A stretch of 64,000 nucleotides of DNA, from positions 3,162,001-3,226,000 of the forward strand of contig NZ_JAUSXK010000001.1 in assembly GCF_030815955.1 (NCBI RefSeq), given 5' to 3'. How positions within the stretch are numbered: position 1 is the stretch's first letter; the number at the start of each line of letters is the position of its first letter. This document shows positions 41,758-50,207 of this stretch, piece after piece. This DNA comes from Microbacterium murale. GTDB taxonomy: Bacteria; Actinomycetota; Actinomycetes; Actinomycetales; Microbacteriaceae. The notes beneath the pieces are model-generated. The model did no database searches and had not been told where the DNA came from. It saw only the letters and a list, made by a program, of their open reading frames with translations. Made by a program: the position numbers and the translations under genes.

Positions 41758-43422
41758 ATGACCGCAACGCTCGTGGCTCGAGGCGTCGCCGGAGGCTACG
41801 GCCATCGCACGCTCTTCGCCGAACTCGACCTGACGGTCGCACCCGGAGACGTCGTCGGCATCGTCGGCGCGAACGGCGCAGGCAAATCTACGCTGCTGCG
41901 ATTGCTCGCCGGCATCGACGAGCCTCAGGCCGGCTCCATCACACTGGCGCCGGCCGATGCGTTCGTCGGCTGGCTCCCGCAGGAGCATGAACGCATCGTC
42001 GGCGAGACCGTCGTCGACTACATCGGTCGCCGCACCGGTTGCACCGCCGCGACAAGAGATATGGATGCCGCAGCACAGGCCCTCGGAGACCCCTCGCTTG
42101 TTGCAGGTGATGTCGACCCCGCCGACGCATACTCGTCCGCGCTCGAGCGGTGGCTCGCGAGCGGCGCCGCCGACCTCGATGAGCGCATCCCGGCGGTCCT
42201 CGCCGACCTCGGCCTCGTCTTCGAGGATGCTCGAACCGACGAGGTTCTGATGACGTCCCTCTCAGGCGGTCAAGCCGCTCGGGTCGGTCTGGCGGCGCTT
42301 CTCCTGTCGCGATTCGATCTTGCCCTTCTGGATGAGCCGACGAACGATCTCGACCTCGACGGGCTGGAACGGCTCGAGGCATTCGTCAGCGGGCTCCGCG
42401 GTGGTGTCGTGCTCGTCAGTCATGACCGAGAGTTCCTCGCACGCAGCGTGACCCGCGTGCTGGAGCTCGATCTCGCGCAGAACTCGAACCGCATCTATGG
42501 CGGCGGCTACGACTCGTATCTGGAAGAGCGCGCCACGATGCGCCGCCGTGCGCGCGAGAAGTACGACGAATTCGCCGGCAAGAAGGCCGATCTCGTCTCA
42601 CGTGCTCGCGTGCAACGCGAATGGTCGAGCCAGGGCGTGCGCAACGCGATCAAGAAGTCGCCGGACAACGACAAGATCAGGCGCAAAGCGTCGGTCGAGT
42701 CCAGCGAGAAGCAGGCGCAGAAGGTTCGCCAGATGGAAAGCCGGATCGCCCAGCTCGACGAGGTCGAGGAGCCACGCAAGGAATGGCAGCTCGAGTTCAC
42801 CATCGGGTCGGCGCCGCGATCGAGCTCAGTGGTCTCGACGCTCAGCAACGCGGTTATCCGGCAAGGGAGCTTCGCACTCGGGCCGGTGTCGCTGCAGGTG
42901 AACGCTGGGGAGCGTATCGGCATTACCGGACCGAACGGTGCGGGGAAGTCGACGCTACTGCGCGCGCTGCTCGGGCAGCAGCAACCGGATGAGGGCACGG
43001 CGAGTCTCGGCGCCAGCATCCGGATCGGCGAGATCGATCAGGCACGCTCACAGTTGACCGGCACGCGACCTCTTGCGATGGCGTTCGAAGCGCTCGTGCC
43101 CGAGATGGCTTCAGGTGAGGTGCGCACTCTGCTGGCCAAGTTCGGTCTCAAAGCCGATCACGTCGATCGCCCCGTCGACGAACTCTCACCGGGGGAGCGC
43201 ACACGAGCGGCACTCGCCCTGCTGCAGGCGCGCGGCGTCAACCTGATGGTACTCGATGAGCCGACCAACCACCTCGACCTCCCCGCCATCGAACAACTCG
43301 AACAGGCGCTCACGTCGTACCGAGGAACGCTGCTGCTGGTCACCCACGACAGGCGGATGCTCGACACGGTGCAGACGGACCGGCGGTGGCGGGTCGAGGC
43401 CGGTCAGGTCACGGAGCTGTGA
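41758..43422 (+). CDS. ABC-F family ATP-binding protein
   Basis: A 554-aa soluble protein with two ABC domains and no membrane part. Walker A motifs are GANGAGKS (37-44) and GPNGAGKS (~391-398); signatures are LSGGQ (~168) and LSPGE (~477); Walker B regions are LALLDEPTNDLD and LMVLDEPTNHLD. The linker (~265-345) is a charged coiled coil that would reach the ribosomal P/A site. ABC-F proteins either regulate translation or give antibiotic protection; which one applies cannot be told. GGGAGG precedes the ATG. Confidence 0.94.
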   Translation: MTATLVARGVAGGYGHRTLFAELDLTVAPGDVVGIVGANGAGKSTLLRLLAGIDEPQAGSITLAPADAFVGWLPQEHERIVGETVVDYIGRRTGCTAATRDMDAAAQALGDPSLVAGDVDPADAYSSALERWLASGAADLDERIPAVLADLGLVFEDARTDEVLMTSLSGGQAARVGLAALLLSRFDLALLDEPTNDLDLDGLERLEAFVSGLRGGVVLVSHDREFLARSVTRVLELDLAQNSNRIYGGGYDSYLEERATMRRRAREKYDEFAGKKADLVSRARVQREWSSQGVRNAIKKSPDNDKIRRKASVESSEKQAQKVRQMESRIAQLDEVEEPRKEWQLEFTIGSAPRSSSVVSTLSNAVIRQGSFALGPVSLQVNAGERIGITGPNGAGKSTLLRALLGQQQPDEGTASLGASIRIGEIDQARSQLTGTRPLAMAFEALVPEMASGEVRTLLAKFGLKADHVDRPVDELSPGERTRAALALLQARGVNLMVLDEPTNHLDLPAIEQLEQALTSYRGTLLLVTHDRRMLDTVQTDRRWRVEAGQVTEL

Positions 43423-43426
43423 GCTC

Positions 43427-43768
43427 TCAGCGCCCCTGACGCTTCTTGTACGGTTTCGGCTGACCTTTCACCACTGGCGCGCGACCCCGCCCCTTCGACG
43501 CTTTCGCCTTCCCGCCGGCTTTCACGGGTCTCTTGGCTTCGGGCGGTGCCGCGGCGACATCTCGCTGCGCTTCGGGAAGCAGCAGCAGTCCGACGGCTGT
43601 CAGACGCGTCTCGCCTTCGCGGGTGAAGAGCGGCTGGCCGACTTCTTCCTCGAGTTTGTCGATCGACGAGTAGAGCGAGGCGAGCGGGATGCCGAGAGTC
43701 TGAGCAGCTCGCGGGAAGTGCAGCTCCTCGGCGACGGCGACGAAACGTCGAAGCAGGGTGATGTTCAC
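43427..43768 (-). CDS. LysR-type HTH domain protein without effector domain
   Basis: The 113-aa protein begins with a complete LysR winged helix (MNITLLRRFVAVAEELHFPR, AAQTLGIPLASLYSSIDKLE and EEVGQPLFTREGETRLTAVG) but stops after about 80 residues and ends in a very basic Lys/Arg/Gly/Pro tail (KAGGKAKASKGRGRAPVVKG). No LysR substrate domain exists in any frame downstream. It may be a DNA-binding nucleoid or competitor protein. It is convergent with the ABC-F gene, with only 4 bp between stops. Confidence 0.85.
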   Translation of the reverse strand: MNITLLRRFVAVAEELHFPRAAQTLGIPLASLYSSIDKLEEEVGQPLFTREGETRLTAVGLLLLPEAQRDVAAAPPEAKRPVKAGGKAKASKGRGRAPVVKGQPKPYKKRQGR

Positions 43769-43805
43769 TGGAGCCTTCCTGGTCCGCGTGAATCGCGGCC
43801 GCTAT

Positions 43806-43931
43806 TCAGCGTACGCGTGCGGGGTCGCACGGCGCGGCGCTGTGCAGCAGAGTGTCGACGATGCGCGCGGCGAGGAAGTCGATGTCAGCGATGTCCTGAC
43901 CGCCCATGCCCTCTGCCGCGATCTGCGACAT
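43806..43931 (-). CDS. Possible small protein or coding remnant downstream of the CMD gene
   Basis: A 41-codon frame (MSQIAAEGMGGQDIADID...) ends 37 bp before the LysR-HTH start. About 36 of its 41 codons end in G or C, and the frame remains coding-like upstream to the end of the CMD gene (LRLLVDGERAE). It may be a small coupled gene, the end of a frameshifted gene, or chance. I do not recognise it. GAAAGAG lies near the ATG. Low confidence. Confidence 0.35.
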   Translation of the reverse strand: MSQIAAEGMGGQDIADIDFLAARIVDTLLHSAAPCDPARVR

Positions 43932-43960
43932 CTCCGCTCTTTCGCCATCGACGAGCAGCC

Positions 43961-44527
43961 TCAGCGCGCCGTCAGGGCATCGGCCGTCGTACGATCCAAG
44001 CCAGGGACGACGTCGAGGGGGACGTCAAGCGCCAGCAGCGCGCGACTGAAGAAGTTGCGTGCGGCAGCGGCGAGCGTGATGTCGACGATCTGGCGGTCCG
44101 TGAATCCGACGTCGCGCAGAGCCTGGGAATCGGCATCGGTCATCGCGGCGGCGTCGATTGACAGCTGTTCTGCGAAACGAACCACTGCTTGCTCCGACTC
44201 GCTGAACCCGGAATCGTCGTGGCGCGCGAATGCGCGTAGCCCGGCATCGTCGAGAACTCCCGCACGCATCGCCCTGCGTCCGTGGGCGAGGAGACAATGC
44301 GGTGAGCGGATGGCGCGAGCCGCTCCCAGCGTCGCAGCTTCATAGACACCGATGCCGATCGATGGAACGACGGCCTTGATGAGGCGCTCGAAGGCCTCGT
44401 GCGCCTCCGGGTTGATCGCCATGACCTGCGTATGCGCGAACACGAAGCCGTCATCCTGCGTATCGCTGTCGTACATGGCCGCGGCGTGCCCAGTGACCTC
44501 TTCGGCGGACGGCGGAGTGACGATCAT
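43961..44527 (-). CDS. Carboxymuconolactone decarboxylase (AhpD-like) family protein
   Basis: A 188-aa helical protein of the CMD/peroxidase-related group. YEAATLGAARAIRSPHCLLAHGRRAM carries the single conserved Cys with His four residues later (CxxxH), and GFTDRQIVDITLAAAARNFFSRA matches the family's late helix pair. AhpD has CxxC; here one Cys only, as in many peroxidase-related CMD proteins. The ATG at 44527 is preferred over one 16 codons earlier. Confidence 0.9.
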   Translation of the reverse strand: MIVTPPSAEEVTGHAAAMYDSDTQDDGFVFAHTQVMAINPEAHEAFERLIKAVVPSIGIGVYEAATLGAARAIRSPHCLLAHGRRAMRAGVLDDAGLRAFARHDDSGFSESEQAVVRFAEQLSIDAAAMTDADSQALRDVGFTDRQIVDITLAAAARNFFSRALLALDVPLDVVPGLDRTTADALTAR

Positions 44528-44672
44528 GATGCGTTCCTCTCCAACGGACTCGGCCGAGCAGGTCGATGCACGCACGCTACTCCCTCACCGATCAGGAGAG
44601 AAGAGGATGTCGGTCGTCGTCGATCGCCGCGGCAGCACGGGAGGTGGCGACAAGACGTCAGAGGACGCGGAA

Positions 44673-44700
44673 GGGGTGGGATGCGACAGCATCCCACCCC
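44673..44700 (-). terminator. Strong hairpin after the HesB-like gene
   Basis: The arms GGGGTGGGATGC (44673-44684) and GCATCCCACCCC (44689-44700) pair perfectly over 12 bp around GACA. It is 20 bp past the HesB-like stop and ends the transcript in a short TT only. Confidence 0.75.
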
Positions 44701-44720
44701 TGAAACTCTCGTCGCGCGCC

Positions 44721-45020
44721 TCAGGCCGGTTGCGGCAGAATCGTGAAACTGACGGCGCCTTCTTCATCGACCCCGGCATCGAGCACCTTGTCATTGAGCG
44801 CCTCAGCGGCATTCTCCTCAAGGAAGACACGGCTGCCGACGCCGTCGATCACGACGTCAGCGGGCTCCGGTGAAGGAACGACATGAACGGCGAAACGTGC
44901 TTCGCCGTTCGGACCCTGTCCCTCCGCGGTCTGTATACGAAGCCCCGCGTCAGCGCTGGGTTCCTCGCGGCCGACGATCGTGGTGACGACTGCATCTGCA
45001 TTTTCGGTCAGGGTGAGCAC
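44721..45020 (-). CDS. HesB/IscA-like (Fe-S biogenesis domain) protein lacking cysteines
   Basis: The 99-aa protein has the A-type carrier fold pattern: MLTLTENADAVVTTIV, then GLRIQTAEGQGPNGEARFAV, DVVIDGVGSRVFLEENAAEALNDKVLD and AVSFTILPQP. It contains no cysteine, so the three Cys that bind clusters in IscA are absent. Actinobacterial proteins of this type are annotated as HesB-like or adhesin. AAGGAG precedes the GTG at 45020. It may be a structural relative with another role. Confidence 0.85.
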   Translation of the reverse strand: MLTLTENADAVVTTIVGREEPSADAGLRIQTAEGQGPNGEARFAVHVVPSPEPADVVIDGVGSRVFLEENAAEALNDKVLDAGVDEEGAVSFTILPQPA

Positions 45021-45169
45021 AGCGCTCTCCTTCCGGTTGCGGACATGCTCCGGTCAGAACATGTCCGGGCCACGATTCCGCACGGGAGCGAGGGGTTCAA
45101 GCTGAGCGCACCGATTCGGAGGCTCCTCACATGTTCAGCCGAGCGCACCGCTACCCTGGGCGATCGTGC

Positions 45170-45763
45170 CTAGCTCTTGGCGCCGCCTTCTTCCCTCAAC
45201 CGCGGCTCGGTGCGTCTGCTCGGTCGCACCCCTGACTTGTCGGCGTAGAACGCGCGGATCCGGTCCATGTCGTCCGCGACATCGCCGGTCAACGCGAACG
45301 TCGGACCGAGGCCCGTCGTCATCGTCGTGCGATCGACGTAGCCCAGGGTCACCGGCATCCCGGTCTCCCGAGCGATCCGGTAGAAACCCGACTTCCAATA
45401 CTTGTTGTCGCCGCGGGTGCCGTCCGGCGTCACGACGAGAGCGAACACCTCACCCGAGTTCACCTGTGCGATCACATCCGAGACGACCCTGGCCGGGTCG
45501 TCTCGGTCGACCGGTACACCCCCGATCTTGCGCATGACCGGACCGCGCCATCCGGCGAAGAGGCTCTTCTTGCCCAGCCAATGCACGTCGATACCGAGTC
45601 GCCAGGCGATCGCGAGCATGAGCACGAAATCCCAGTTGGAGGTATGCGGCGCTCCGACGAGGATGGTCGGGCGCGTCGGCACCTCATCGCCCTTGAGCGT
45701 CCAACGGCTGAGTGCCCAGAAGAGACGGGCGAGGAATCGCTTCACCTCACAACCGTAGGTCAT
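45170..45763 (-). CDS. Lysophospholipid/glycerol-3-phosphate acyltransferase family protein
   Basis: The product has the acyltransferase block HTSNWD (HX4D), the second block with FAGWRGPVMRKIGGVPVDR, and the third-type TPDGTRG motif. This is the small PlsC-like group. The ATG at 45763 overlaps the upstream stop (ATGA; 197 aa), while a GTG at 45745 (191 aa; VKRFLARLFWALSRW, TACGGT box 6 nt upstream) matches the family start better. It is probably a membrane-associated lipid or lysolipid acyltransferase. Confidence 0.88.
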   Translation of the reverse strand: MTYGCEVKRFLARLFWALSRWTLKGDEVPTRPTILVGAPHTSNWDFVLMLAIAWRLGIDVHWLGKKSLFAGWRGPVMRKIGGVPVDRDDPARVVSDVIAQVNSGEVFALVVTPDGTRGDNKYWKSGFYRIARETGMPVTLGYVDRTTMTTGLGPTFALTGDVADDMDRIRAFYADKSGVRPSRRTEPRLREEGGAKS

Positions 45764-46278
45764 TCACCTCTGTGGATCAGACGCGGCAGGAGCACCCACA
45801 GCGCCAGGACGATGACGGCCGAGGCGATCAGCACGACCGTAGCCGTCGTGCGGTCCACCGTGAAGTCCACGATGAGCGTCGTCACGCCGACACTCAGCAG
45901 GCCGATGACGACAAGATCGGCCTGCACCATGCGCGAGGTGAACCGGACGAGTTCGGGCTTGCGGTGCCTCCCGAACAGCGACCGATGCATCCCGACGGGC
46001 GCCAGCGCCAGTATCGTCGCCAGTGCGGCGAGGCCGACGAGCACGACGTAGAGCGTGCGCTGCAGGTCGTCGAGCTCGGTGAACCGCGGTTGGAACGCCA
46101 CTGCGAGCAGGAAGCCCGAGAGCACCTGCGTGCCCGTCTGCATCACACGCAACTCCTGCATGAGCTCGTCCCAGTTGCGATCCGCGCGTTCGTCCCGTGT
46201 CTCGTCGCGGCCGTCACGCTTCGCGTCGGCATTCGCGTCGGCCTCGGCACCGTTCCTCGCGTCAGGAGAGTCGTTCAT
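45760..46278 (-). CDS. DUF6328 family membrane protein
   Basis: The 172-aa protein has a charged N terminus (~1-40), then ELMQELRVMQTGTQVLSGFLLAVAFQPRF and four helices. That conserved start of the membrane part and the FGRHRKPELVRFTSRMVQADL loop match DUF6328. The function is unknown. Its TGA overlaps the acyltransferase ATG, suggesting an operon. Confidence 0.87.
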   Translation of the reverse strand: MNDSPDARNGAEADANADAKRDGRDETRDERADRNWDELMQELRVMQTGTQVLSGFLLAVAFQPRFTELDDLQRTLYVVLVGLAALATILALAPVGMHRSLFGRHRKPELVRFTSRMVQADLVVIGLLSVGVTTLIVDFTVDRTTATVVLIASAVIVLALWVLLPRLIHRGE

Positions 46279-46347
46279 ACTCCGAGTTTTGGGTACGAGT
46301 GACGAACTGTCCAGCGCAGCGCCGACGCCTCAGTGCTCGGCGAGGCG

Positions 46348-46353
46348 TAGCAT
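46348..46353 (+). promoter_or_regulatory. -10 box (TAGCAT) for the Cys-rich peptide gene
   Basis: TAGCAT ends 6 nt before the ATG at 46360. The same geometry is found at several clear genes, so this supports transcription and translation of the small frame. Confidence 0.6.
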
Positions 46354-46359
46354 GGAGCA

Positions 46360-46488
46360 ATGACTACTCGCGAGACCTCGGAATCGACCGCTGCGGTCGA
46401 CATTCCCGTCACCTCTGCAGGGCTGAATCTGCTGGGTGATGACAACGCCGGCAGCTGCTGCGGCGGATCCTGCTCTCTGCCCGGCTAG
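46360..46488 (+). CDS. 42-aa peptide with Cys-rich C terminus (GSCCGGSCSLPG)
   Basis: A 42-codon gene too short for most gene callers. The N-terminal part is Thr/Ser/Glu-rich (MTTRETSESTAAVDIP), then VTSAGLNLLGDDNAG and the C-terminal GSCCGGSCSLPG with three cysteines. It has a TAGCAT box 6 nt before the ATG and a 25-bp hairpin 7 nt after the stop, so it looks like an independent one-gene transcript. The Cys/Gly tail could bind a metal or be a modified-peptide precursor tail. No maturation gene is adjacent. I do not recognise the family. Confidence 0.65.
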   Translation: MTTRETSESTAAVDIPVTSAGLNLLGDDNAGSCCGGSCSLPG

Positions 46489-46494
46489 TCCTCC

Positions 46495-46519
46495 CCACGG
46501 CGGTCAGTGACCGCCGTGG
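46495..46519. terminator. Bidirectional hairpin shared by the Cys-peptide and MFS genes
   Basis: CCACGGCGGTCA (46495-46506) and TGACCGCCGTGG (46508-46519) are perfect 12-bp arms around one base. It starts 7 bp after the peptide stop and overlaps the last codons and stop of the MFS gene. No T run follows. Confidence 0.65.
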
Positions 46520-47988
46520 AACTCTCCGCCCACGTCATCCGCAGGCTTACGGATGAACGCGCTCAGGGCGACCGCAGCCAGCGAGATGATCGCTGCGATG
46601 AGGAACGCCATGCGCGCACCGGGCGCACCGGCGATCGCCGTCGACAGCCCGTCGTGCTCGCCAGCATGCAGGATCGACGAGTAGGTCACTGTCAGCACCG
46701 CGACACCGGCAGCGCCGGCGACCTGCTGGATCGTGTTCAGCACTGCGGAGCCGTGCGAGTACAGATGGCGCTGCAGAGATCCGAGCGATGCCGAGAACAG
46801 CGGTGTGAACGACATCGCAAGGCCCACAGACATGACAGTCTGCGAGATCACGAGCATCCACCACTGGGTGTGCTCACCGACGGTCGAGTAGAAGAACAGT
46901 GCTGCCGACACCATGATGGTGCCGGGGATGAGCAGCGTGCGGGTGCCGCGGGCGTCGTAGACGCGACCCATGATCGGTCCGAGCAGACCCATCAGAATCG
47001 AACCGGGGAGCAGGATCAGGCCGGACTGCAGCGCATCGAGACCCGCGACGTTCTGCAGGTACTGCGGCAGCAGTGTGAGAGTGCCGAACATCGACAGGGC
47101 GAGGATGCCCATGACGATGACCGCGATCGTGTAGTTGCCGGAGCGGAAGACCCGGAGGTCGAGCAAGGCGTCGTCGATGCGCTGCAGCACGAGCTGACGC
47201 CAGACGAACAAGCCGAGCGCGATGCCGCCGACGACCAGCGCGATCACACCGATCGTCGCGCCGTTCGACTCGCCTTCGCCGCCGAACTGGCTGAGGCCGT
47301 ACACGACGCCGCCGAAGCCGAAGGCGGAGAGCACGATCGACAGCACGTCGACTGGAGCATCCTTCGTCTCACCGAGGTTCGTCATCCACTTCGCGCCCAT
47401 GGCGAGCGCGACGAGCGCGATCGGCAGGATGATCGCGAACAGCCACCGCCAGCTCAGCGTCTCGAGCACCGCACCGGCGAGGGTCGGGCCGATGGCGGGC
47501 GCGAGGGAGATGACGAGGCCGACGCGGCCCATCATCCGACCGCGCGACTGGGGTGGGACCACGTTCATCATCGTCGTCATGAGCAGCGGCATCATGATGC
47601 CGGTACCGCCGGCCTGAATGACGCGGCCGGCCAGCAGGACCGGGAATCCGGGCGCGATGAGGCACACCAAGGTGCCGATGGAGAACGCGGTCATCGCGGC
47701 GATGAAGACCTGACGCGTGGTGAAACGCTGCAGCAGGAAGCCCGTGGTCGGAATCACGATCGCCATGGTGAGCATGAACGCGCTCGTCAGCCACTGGCCG
47801 AGCTCAGGCGGAATACCCAGATCGGCATTCAGATGCGGAATCGCGATGCCCATCGTGGTCTCGTTCAAGATCGCGACGAATGCTGCCACCAGCAGCAGCC
47901 AGATGACGCGCATGTCCGAGCGCGGGATGAACGGTTCCGGCTTTACGGGCTTCACGGTGGGAACCGAACCGGTGGATGTGGTGGCCAA
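46504..47988 (-). CDS. DHA2-type (EmrB/QacA-like) MFS drug exporter
   Basis: A 494-aa protein with 14 predicted helices. Motif A variant in GFLLQRFTTRQVFIA, the motif with GRVIQAGGTGIMMPLL, the LNETTMGIAIPHL start and SRGRMMGRVGLVISLAPAIGPTLAG (motif C-like) are typical of DHA2 multidrug exporters. The TTG at 47988 has a good GAGGAG about 6 nt upstream, so TTG is the probable start. It is convergent with the Cys-peptide gene and divergent from the ABC exporter. Confidence 0.93.
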   Translation of the reverse strand: MATTSTGSVPTVKPVKPEPFIPRSDMRVIWLLLVAAFVAILNETTMGIAIPHLNADLGIPPELGQWLTSAFMLTMAIVIPTTGFLLQRFTTRQVFIAAMTAFSIGTLVCLIAPGFPVLLAGRVIQAGGTGIMMPLLMTTMMNVVPPQSRGRMMGRVGLVISLAPAIGPTLAGAVLETLSWRWLFAIILPIALVALAMGAKWMTNLGETKDAPVDVLSIVLSAFGFGGVVYGLSQFGGEGESNGATIGVIALVVGGIALGLFVWRQLVLQRIDDALLDLRVFRSGNYTIAVIVMGILALSMFGTLTLLPQYLQNVAGLDALQSGLILLPGSILMGLLGPIMGRVYDARGTRTLLIPGTIMVSAALFFYSTVGEHTQWWMLVISQTVMSVGLAMSFTPLFSASLGSLQRHLYSHGSAVLNTIQQVAGAAGVAVLTVTYSSILHAGEHDGLSTAIAGAPGARMAFLIAAIISLAAVALSAFIRKPADDVGGEFHGGH

Positions 47989-48123
47989 AGCGTCTCCTCA
48001 GTGGATGGGGGTGGCGGAAGGCCGACGACGGAGCCGAAGATGCGGCACCCACTCGTGGACAACGAATCATGGTAACGCAGTCCTGCGTTCCGGCATTCCC
48101 GGTCTGGAGGATTTTCTCGGGGA

Positions 48124-48129
48124 TAGGCT
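48124..48129 (+). promoter_or_regulatory. -10 box (TAGGCT) for leaderless ABC exporter gene
   Basis: TAGGCT ends 6 nt before the ATG at 48136, followed by GACCGC as at glpX (GACCAC). No ribosome site is present. Confidence 0.6.
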
Positions 48130-48135
48130 GACCGC

Positions 48136-50193
48136 ATGAGCATGGGTGGCGGACGTGGCGGCGGGGGCGGCGGCTTCCGCGGCGTGGATGAGGCAGCGCA
48201 GAAACGCCTGAATGCCGAGGCTCCGCGAATCACCGGGCTCGGGAAACGCGTGGTCGGTCTGTTCCGCCCGTACCTCGGACGCATCATCGCCACCGGCATC
48301 CTCGTCGTCATCGGGGCGGGCATCGCAGTCATCCCACCCCTGATCGTGCAGCGCATCTTCGACGACGCACTCTTCCCCGTCGACGGCGGCAGCCCTGAGA
48401 TCGGCCTGCTCATCCGCCTCGTTCTGATCATGGTCGGGCTCTTCCTGGTCTCCGCCGTGCTCGGGGTCGGCCAGACCTGGCTCACCTCGACCGTGGGCAA
48501 CAGCGTCACCGGTGATCTGCGCGTGCGGCTGTTCGAGCATCTGCAGGCCATGGAACTCGGATTCTTCACCCGCACCAAGACCGGCGTCATCCAGTCCCGC
48601 CTGCAGAACGACGTCGGCGGAGTCTCGGGGGTGCTCACGAACACCGTGACCAGCATCCTCGGCAATGTCGTCACAGTGATCGCCTCACTCGTCGCGATGA
48701 TCCTGATCGACTGGCGTCTCACACTCATCGCGATCGTGCTCATGCCGTTCCTCATCATCGTGCAGCGCAAAGTCGGCCAGGTGCGTGCGCGCATCGCCGG
48801 CGAGACGCAGGAGTCGCTGAGCGAGCTCACCTCGATCACCCAGGAGACGTTGAGCGTCTCGGGCATGCTGCTGTCGAAGTCGTTCAATCGCCAGCGCGCC
48901 GAATCTCAGCGCTACCAGCGGGAGAACAGCAATCAGGTGAAACTGCAGGTGCGACGGGCGATGAGCGGTCAGGGCTTCTTCGCGGTGGTGCAGGTGCTGA
49001 TGGCGTCGGTGCCCGCGGTCATCTACCTCGTATCGGGTTACCTGATCGCCGGTGGCGCGGGCGCGATCACTGCGGGCACCGTGGTGGCGTTCACGACGGT
49101 GCAGGCACGGTTGTTGCAGCCGTTGATGGGACTCATGCGCGTCTCGCTCGATCTGCAGACGTCGCAGGCGCTGTTCGCGCGTATCTTCGAGTACCTCGAT
49201 CTGGTGCCGGAGATCAAGGATGCTGCGGATGCGATCTCCGTCGACGCCGCGCCGGGCCCTCTGGGACGGGTCGAGTTCGACGAGGTCGTCTTCCGGTACC
49301 CGGATGCCGCGCCCGATGCGCGTCCGACCCTTCAGGGCGTCTCGTTCGTCGCGGAGCCGGGCCAGCATGTCGCGTTCGTCGGGCCGTCAGGCGCCGGCAA
49401 GACGACGATCCTCTATCTGGCTCCACGACTGTACGAGGCCCACGGCGGTGCGGTGCTGTTCGCCGGGGCCGATGTGCGCACGCTGACGCAGGAGTCGATC
49501 ATCGACAATGTCGGCATCGTGTCGCAGGAGACCTATCTCTTCCATGCGACGATCCGCGACAACCTCATGTACGCGCGCCCGGATGCCTCGGAAGAGGAAG
49601 TCATCGCTGCCTGCACGGCCGCGAACATCCACCACATCATCGCGAGTTTCGAGCACGGCTACGACACGATCGTGGGGGAGCGGGGGTACCGGCTCTCCGG
49701 CGGTGAGAAGCAGCGCATCGCGATCGCGCGCGTGCTGCTGAAGGATCCGGCGGTGCTGCTGCTCGACGAGGCGACCTCGGCGCTCGACACGGTGTCCGAG
49801 CGGGTCGTGCAGGAGGCGCTCGATGAGGCGGCTCGCGGGAGGACGACGATCTCCATCGCGCACCGGTTGTCGACTGTCATGGGCGCCGACGTCATCCATG
49901 TGCTCGAAGCAGGCCAGATCGTCGAGTCCGGCACGCACAGTGAACTGCTCGCTCAGGGCGGGCTGTACGCCGAACTCGCGGCCCAGCAGGTCGCGGCTTC
50001 CCGTGTTCTCGAAACCGAGTCCGTGGTGGAGAGCGTGGTCGGCGGCGGTGTCGCGGCGGCGTTCGCGAATCGGCGTGCCGATCGGGCACCCGACGATTCC
50101 GCCGGCGCGGATGCCGTCGCAGCGCTCACCTCGCCCGTGCCGCTGCTCGACGGCGCGGGCACTGATCAGCGGGTGTACCCGGCGGAGGGGTAG
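48136..50193 (+). CDS. ABC exporter, fused transmembrane and ATPase domains
   Basis: The 685-aa half transporter has a Gly-rich start (MSMGGGRGGGGGGF), six helices (~45-335), and an ATPase with Walker A GPSGAGKT (~416-423), Q-loop IVSQETYLFHATIRDNLMY, signature LSGGE (~520), Walker B AVLLLDEATSALD and H-loop IAHRLSTV. It extends about 80 residues past the ATPase in a low-complexity Ala/Val tail. It likely works as a homodimer exporting lipids or drugs. A TAGGCT box lies 6 nt before the ATG. Confidence 0.95.
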   Translation: MSMGGGRGGGGGGFRGVDEAAQKRLNAEAPRITGLGKRVVGLFRPYLGRIIATGILVVIGAGIAVIPPLIVQRIFDDALFPVDGGSPEIGLLIRLVLIMVGLFLVSAVLGVGQTWLTSTVGNSVTGDLRVRLFEHLQAMELGFFTRTKTGVIQSRLQNDVGGVSGVLTNTVTSILGNVVTVIASLVAMILIDWRLTLIAIVLMPFLIIVQRKVGQVRARIAGETQESLSELTSITQETLSVSGMLLSKSFNRQRAESQRYQRENSNQVKLQVRRAMSGQGFFAVVQVLMASVPAVIYLVSGYLIAGGAGAITAGTVVAFTTVQARLLQPLMGLMRVSLDLQTSQALFARIFEYLDLVPEIKDAADAISVDAAPGPLGRVEFDEVVFRYPDAAPDARPTLQGVSFVAEPGQHVAFVGPSGAGKTTILYLAPRLYEAHGGAVLFAGADVRTLTQESIIDNVGIVSQETYLFHATIRDNLMYARPDASEEEVIAACTAANIHHIIASFEHGYDTIVGERGYRLSGGEKQRIAIARVLLKDPAVLLLDEATSALDTVSERVVQEALDEAARGRTTISIAHRLSTVMGADVIHVLEAGQIVESGTHSELLAQGGLYAELAAQQVAASRVLETESVVESVVGGGVAAAFANRRADRAPDDSAGADAVAALTSPVPLLDGAGTDQRVYPAEG

Positions 50194-50207
50194 TGGTGCG
50201 GCCGCGC

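Noticed and set aside
43758..44345. A 195-codon plus-strand frame across the LysR-HTH/CMD gap
   Set aside because: It is mostly antisense to the CMD gene and has no recognisable features; the minus-strand frame in the gap has better codon bias.
46360..46488. Cys-rich peptide as a selenoprotein or classic lasso/thiopeptide precursor
   Set aside because: There is no in-frame TGA and no cyclase, dehydratase or radical SAM gene nearby. It is kept as an unclassified small gene.
46507..48075. A 522-codon open frame opposite the MFS exporter gene
   Set aside because: It is the mirror of a clear 14-helix transporter; its translation is low-complexity (Glu/Asp/Arg/Gln-rich) with no domain, as is typical for antisense frames in high-GC DNA.
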